Below are positions 31,953 to 34,621 of a DNA stretch of 34,621 nucleotides, in pieces (positions within the stretch are counted from its first letter, which is position 1; each line of letters starts with the position of its first letter). The notes under the pieces are model-generated. The model did no database searches. It was not told where the DNA came from and saw nothing but the letters and a program-made list of their open reading frames with translations. The DNA comes from an uncultured Burkholderiales bacterium (lineage in GTDB: Bacteria; Pseudomonadota; Gammaproteobacteria; Burkholderiales; Burkholderiaceae_C), in NCBI GenBank assembly GCA_903861115.1, contig CAIOTD010000038.1, positions 1-34,621 of the forward strand, in the 5' to 3' direction. The position numbers and the translations under genes were made by a program.

Positions 31953-32627
31953 TCACCGATGCCATTGAACGGAGGTGAAGCCTTGATCCACGAGACTTTG
32001 AATGAACACATGAATTTTTTCATCAAGCCTCTCTGGGTCAAACGCCAAGGAGTAGCTCAATTTTTGTAGTGCCTGCTCTTTTTGATGAACAGCGAACGAA
32101 CGAATCTCGCAATTGTTCAGTTTGATCATCTCTTTGAACTGATCTTGCACTCGGTGAATGTCTGCACCCTGGCACTCCAACTCGAAATGAATGGTTTCCA
32201 CCATGTAATCATTCACCCCCATCTTCAAGTTCAATTGGTGCGCAATGTTCCTGAGCACGGTGTTGGCCAAGACAATCACAAGCGAGCAAAACAAGGCTTC
32301 TTGCCAGCGCCCCAAGCCACAAAAAGCACCCACCGCTGCACAACACCAAATGGTGGTTGCGGTATTGATGCCCTTGGTGACTGATCCATCGCTAAAGAGC
32401 AAGCCTCCGCCAATAAAACCAACTCCCACGACAATTTGACCCACCATTCTGACCGTGTCTTGGTATTGAAGACCTGTCTTGCACGTCCAAACAAAAAGAC
32501 AAGCCCCCAGAGCAACCAAAGCATTTGTTTTGAGATCCACGAGCCGTCGGTGCCACTGCCGCTCAACGCCAACAATGGAGCCTAAAGTCAAGGCGCTAAA
32601 TACAGCGATGGCCAAATCCATGTTCAT
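31953..32627 (-). CDS. MgtC/SapB family membrane protein
   Basis: A 224-residue protein. The N-terminal MgtC domain has about four or five transmembrane segments with the family blocks LTLGSIVGVERQWHRR, KTNALVALGACLFV and VVGVGFIGGGLLFSDG...VTKGINTATTIWCCAAVGAFCGLG. The C-terminal 80 residues (METIHFELECQGADIHRVQ onward) look like a small cytoplasmic ACT-like domain, as in MgtC. The family is linked to growth at low Mg and modulation of F-type ATPase, but many members are untested. It lies 37 bp after the BLUF gene and is probably the last gene of the hydrolase-BLUF-mgtC operon. Confidence 0.93.
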   Translation of the reverse strand: MNMDLAIAVFSALTLGSIVGVERQWHRRLVDLKTNALVALGACLFVWTCKTGLQYQDTVRMVGQIVVGVGFIGGGLLFSDGSVTKGINTATTIWCCAAVGAFCGLGRWQEALFCSLVIVLANTVLRNIAHQLNLKMGVNDYMVETIHFELECQGADIHRVQDQFKEMIKLNNCEIRSFAVHQKEQALQKLSYSLAFDPERLDEKIHVFIQSLVDQGFTSVQWHR

Positions 32628-32664
32628 ACATTCTTTCAGTTCAAGAGCAATTCACGCATACCAC

Positions 32665-33081
32665 CTATTTGATCAAGGCTTTTCTAGACAATTCAATCAT
32701 GGCTTGTCCCAAATACTTGGGCAGCGAAGGGCTGATGTCTAAATAATCTTCCTCTTCCTCAAACTCATTGAAAACGATATCAACATCCCCAATGAATTTA
32801 ACAGGATACTTTGAATAACTTCTCTCCAAAATATAGCCCTGATGAATGAGTGTAACTTCTGAGTGCCGGGGATCGGATTTGATTTTTTCAAACAAAGGCA
32901 AGACCACAGATTCAAAGCCTTCAATGAGGTGCCCAAAAACACCGGAACTCTTGAATGAAATAACACCGGTCAAGTTATTTTTTTTATTTAAATAACGGAT
33001 TTCACCCAAAAAATTAATGAATTCAATTTCATTCATTTTTTGAGTTGAACGACTCACGTATGCAAGTTCAATCAATTTCAT
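32665..33081 (-). CDS. BLUF domain protein with altered flavin-site residues
   Basis: A 138-residue protein. BLUF landmarks: LIELAYVSRST (Y8, S10), NKKNNLTGVISF (N32), GVFGHLIEGFESVVLPLFEKI, and KSDPRHSEVTLIHQGYILERSYSKY. BLUF domains bind FAD and sense blue light by hydrogen-bond rearrangement of Tyr and Gln near the flavin. Tyr and Asn are kept, but the Gln of the F-x-Q-x-x-EG motif is H51, with one extra residue in the preceding loop, and the usual Trp/Met segment reads YPVKF. The photocycle is thus doubtful. The C-terminal 40 residues hold an acidic run (FNEFEEEEDYLD). ATG 33081 lies one base after the hydrolase stop, with AAGGG upstream, so the two are coupled. The longer frame to 33144 is inside that gene. 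Confidence 0.88.
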   Translation of the reverse strand: MKLIELAYVSRSTQKMNEIEFINFLGEIRYLNKKNNLTGVISFKSSGVFGHLIEGFESVVLPLFEKIKSDPRHSEVTLIHQGYILERSYSKYPVKFIGDVDIVFNEFEEEEDYLDISPSLPKYLGQAMIELSRKALIK

Positions 33082-33082
33082 A

Positions 33083-33943
33083 CTAGGCCCTTGCCGCAAT
33101 GCGCTTGAGCTCTTTGCTGTAGATTTTTGGTATATCAAATGCATCGCTATGTGTCATGGCATTGATATTGGCGCAAAAAAATCGTTCAACCTCGTTGAAC
33201 ACGGTTTGCCTCTGATTATCAATCGTGATCAAGTGATAACTGTCACCCAAATAAATAAATTCTTTGTGCTTTGAATGGATTTGATTGAACATTTTCTCCG
33301 CGCCACGCACACTGCAAGTCTCATCTTCAATGGCGTGAATGACCAAGACCGGCGCACTCACCGCATCTAGATTTTTTTGCACATATTCAATCAAATAATC
33401 CCCTTGGATCAAATGCTTAAGAGAGATCTCCTCACCCCCTGCCTCTGCATATTTTCGCTTGGTAAACGACTGCTTCATCTTGGCCCTGAGTTCAGGATTT
33501 TTAACGCCGAAGGGGGGCTCTTCCTTGTATGTGAAATTGATCTCTGGAAAAATCCGTCCCAAGCGAAGCAAAAAACGGTACCAAGGAATGGCCCACCCTT
33601 TGTAATCCATGGCTGTTCCAAGGAGCGCCATGGATGCAATGTTCTCTTGCTCGGCCAAGGCCAGGGCCAATGTTGCACCCATCGAGAGCCCTAAAACAGA
33701 TACCGTTTCATATCTTGTGAGCATTCGCTCAAGGTGCTCTTTGGCTTTTTCAATCCAATCTTGCCAAGGGGTGGTTTGCGTGTCAAAACAATAACCCTCA
33801 ATATTGGGTGCAAAAACACTAAAGCCTCGGGCGTGAAGGCTTTGTGCAATTCGAGCAACCTCCAAGTTACTGCCGGATAAACCATGCAGCATGAGGACCG
33901 CATGATTGCCCCCCTTGAGTTCCAAGTTGCTTTTGACTATCAT
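33083..33943 (-). CDS. Alpha/beta hydrolase, carboxylesterase/lipase-like (paralogue 2)
   Basis: A 286-residue alpha/beta hydrolase. The oxyanion segment is VLMLHGLSGSNLEVA, nucleophile S87 is in VLGLSMGATLAL, the acid in VIHAIEDETCSV and the His in LGDSYHLITIDN. It matches the hydrolase at 30381-31184 along the whole core (EGYCFD/PGYSFD, PFGVKN/PYGVKN, IHA-x-EDE, SYH-x-ITIDN) and has about 25 extra C-terminal residues, basic and polar. Esterase or lipase activity is likely. It leads the operon with BLUF and mgtC-like genes. Its ATG is 6 bases from the nearest possible start of the divergent kinase, so its promoter must lie in that gene. Confidence 0.9.
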   Translation of the reverse strand: MIVKSNLELKGGNHAVLMLHGLSGSNLEVARIAQSLHARGFSVFAPNIEGYCFDTQTTPWQDWIEKAKEHLERMLTRYETVSVLGLSMGATLALALAEQENIASMALLGTAMDYKGWAIPWYRFLLRLGRIFPEINFTYKEEPPFGVKNPELRAKMKQSFTKRKYAEAGGEEISLKHLIQGDYLIEYVQKNLDAVSAPVLVIHAIEDETCSVRGAEKMFNQIHSKHKEFIYLGDSYHLITIDNQRQTVFNEVERFFCANINAMTHSDAFDIPKIYSKELKRIAARA

Positions 33944-33949
33944 AGCGTC

Positions 33950-34621
33950 ATGCTTTTAAAAAATGCCAAAGATTGGAACAATTCAAGTCTCCTTGTGCGC
34001 TACTGCGGCGCACTGTTTGTAACAGGCTTGGCTTTGGCCTTGCGTTTTTTAATTCACCCGTACATTGAACCCTATTTACCCTTTCAACTCTTTTTTCTCT
34101 CTACATTCATTGTGAGTTTAATATGGGGAGTGGGTCCAGGAATTTTATCTTTATTGCTAGGACTGTTTTCAGGTTTTTATTTCTTTACCCGCCCATATGA
34201 TTCTTTTGCAACACCCTCGGCGAGTGATATTTGGGTGATGCTGACCTATGGAACCACCTCCGTGGTCATGCAGGGCTTGACCGAATATACACGAAGGCTC
34301 ATGTATTCCTCAGAATTGCTTTTGAAAGTGGCCGACTCTAACTATCGACTTTCATTGTTCAGCGAAAATGAAAAAATTGATATCTCCAGGAAACTGCGCG
34401 CCAATCAAAAGTCCGTAGATGATTTAATCACCAACTTGGACACATGCATTTTCATGCTGAATTCAAACTTGAAAACTCAGTTTTCAACACAAGCTCACAT
34501 TCACTTTGATAAAAGTGAATTGATCTCTTTTCAAGACAACTGGGCAGCAATTTTTTTAGCCGATGACCTGAGTCAAATCAGAAAGGCTCAAAAGGCCGCA
34601 CAAGAATTGAGCAATTTACCC
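33950..34621 (+). CDS. Membrane sensor kinase N-terminus: DUF4118 (KdpD-type) TM domain + coiled linker (3' truncated)
   Basis: The frame is open to the window end. About residues 15-115 form four hydrophobic segments with the KdpD-like DUF4118 pattern: ALRFLIHPYIEPYLPFQLFF, FIVSLIWGVGPGILSLLLGL, SGFYFFTRPYDSF. A charged helical linker (YRLSLFSENEKIDISRKL) and the start of what may be a PAS domain (LDTCIFMLNSNLKTQF) follow. DUF4118 domains anchor histidine kinases and diguanylate cyclases; the output domain is outside the window. ATG 33950 has no Shine-Dalgarno. ATG 33902, in frame, has GAGG 5 bases upstream and would overlap the hydrolase's 5' end by 42 bases. Confidence 0.8.
   Translation, partial: MLLKNAKDWNNSSLLVRYCGALFVTGLALALRFLIHPYIEPYLPFQLFFLSTFIVSLIWGVGPGILSLLLGLFSGFYFFTRPYDSFATPSASDIWVMLTYGTTSVVMQGLTEYTRRLMYSSELLLKVADSNYRLSLFSENEKIDISRKLRANQKSVDDLITNLDTCIFMLNSNLKTQFSTQAHIHFDKSELISFQDNWAAIFLADDLSQIRKAQKAAQELSNLP

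Noticed and set aside
31958-31975. GGCAT/ATGCC hairpin over the MgtC-like stop codon
   Set aside because: The stem is short and lacks a T run; it is explained by coding sequence.
30381-34621. PLD nuclease plus neighbours as a phage-defence island
   Set aside because: The PLD protein has a signal peptide and a single HKD unit like periplasmic Nuc, and no helicase, NTPase, toxin or recombinase is nearby.

Overview
The window looks like chromosomal DNA of a betaproteobacterium of the order Burkholderiales, probably Comamonadaceae or a close relative. This is inferred from the proteins: two tripartite-tricarboxylate (Bug/TctC) type receptors, a polyhydroxyalkanoate phasin, a class 2 PyrD, a FixL/FixJ-type pair, and gene style (moderate GC, compact, short gaps). 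I see no tRNA, rRNA, insertion sequence, phage gene or CRISPR array. Both ends cut through histidine kinase genes.

Layout. 1-5.2 kb (+): end of a PAS histidine kinase, its FixJ/LuxR-type regulator, folD, a family III CoA-transferase and an overlapping Bug-type receptor. 5.2-10.4 kb: core metabolism (MOSC protein, oligopeptidase A prlC, a small cysteine-rich protein overlapping rpiA, rpiA, pyrD). 10.4-15.4 kb: phasin with a recognisable PhaR/PhbF-type operator, MFS exporter, DEDDh exonuclease, small secreted protein, MAPEG protein, HAD type II hydrolase. 15.4-18.1 kb (-): Bug-type receptor, pterin dehydratase and amidase in a row. 18.4-23.2 kb (+): a complete five-gene Liv-type ABC importer. 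23.2-27.7 kb: a second HAD type II protein, a ThDP-dependent enzyme, a Rieske oxygenase and a DCC protein; with the importer this looks like an uptake-plus-catabolism module for an unidentified, possibly aromatic, carboxylate. 27.7-30.3 kb: YaeQ, a DUF1993 protein and a membrane TPR protein. 30.4-34.6 kb: two paralogous alpha/beta hydrolases around a PLD-type nuclease, an MgtC-like membrane protein and a BLUF protein, then a divergent membrane sensor kinase.

Most notable: (1) the BLUF protein is encoded one base after a lipase-like hydrolase and has His in place of the flavin-contacting Gln of photoactive BLUF domains, with the usual Trp/Met segment also changed; (2) the sensor kinase next to it starts within a few bases of, or inside, the divergent hydrolase gene; (3) the LivF-type ATPase has Arg for the Walker A Lys; (4) the phasin promoter carries a match to the PhbF/PhaR consensus; (5) the pyrD leader can form two mutually exclusive hairpins, one covering the likely ribosome binding site. 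Function assignments rest on motif recognition by eye; no database search was run.
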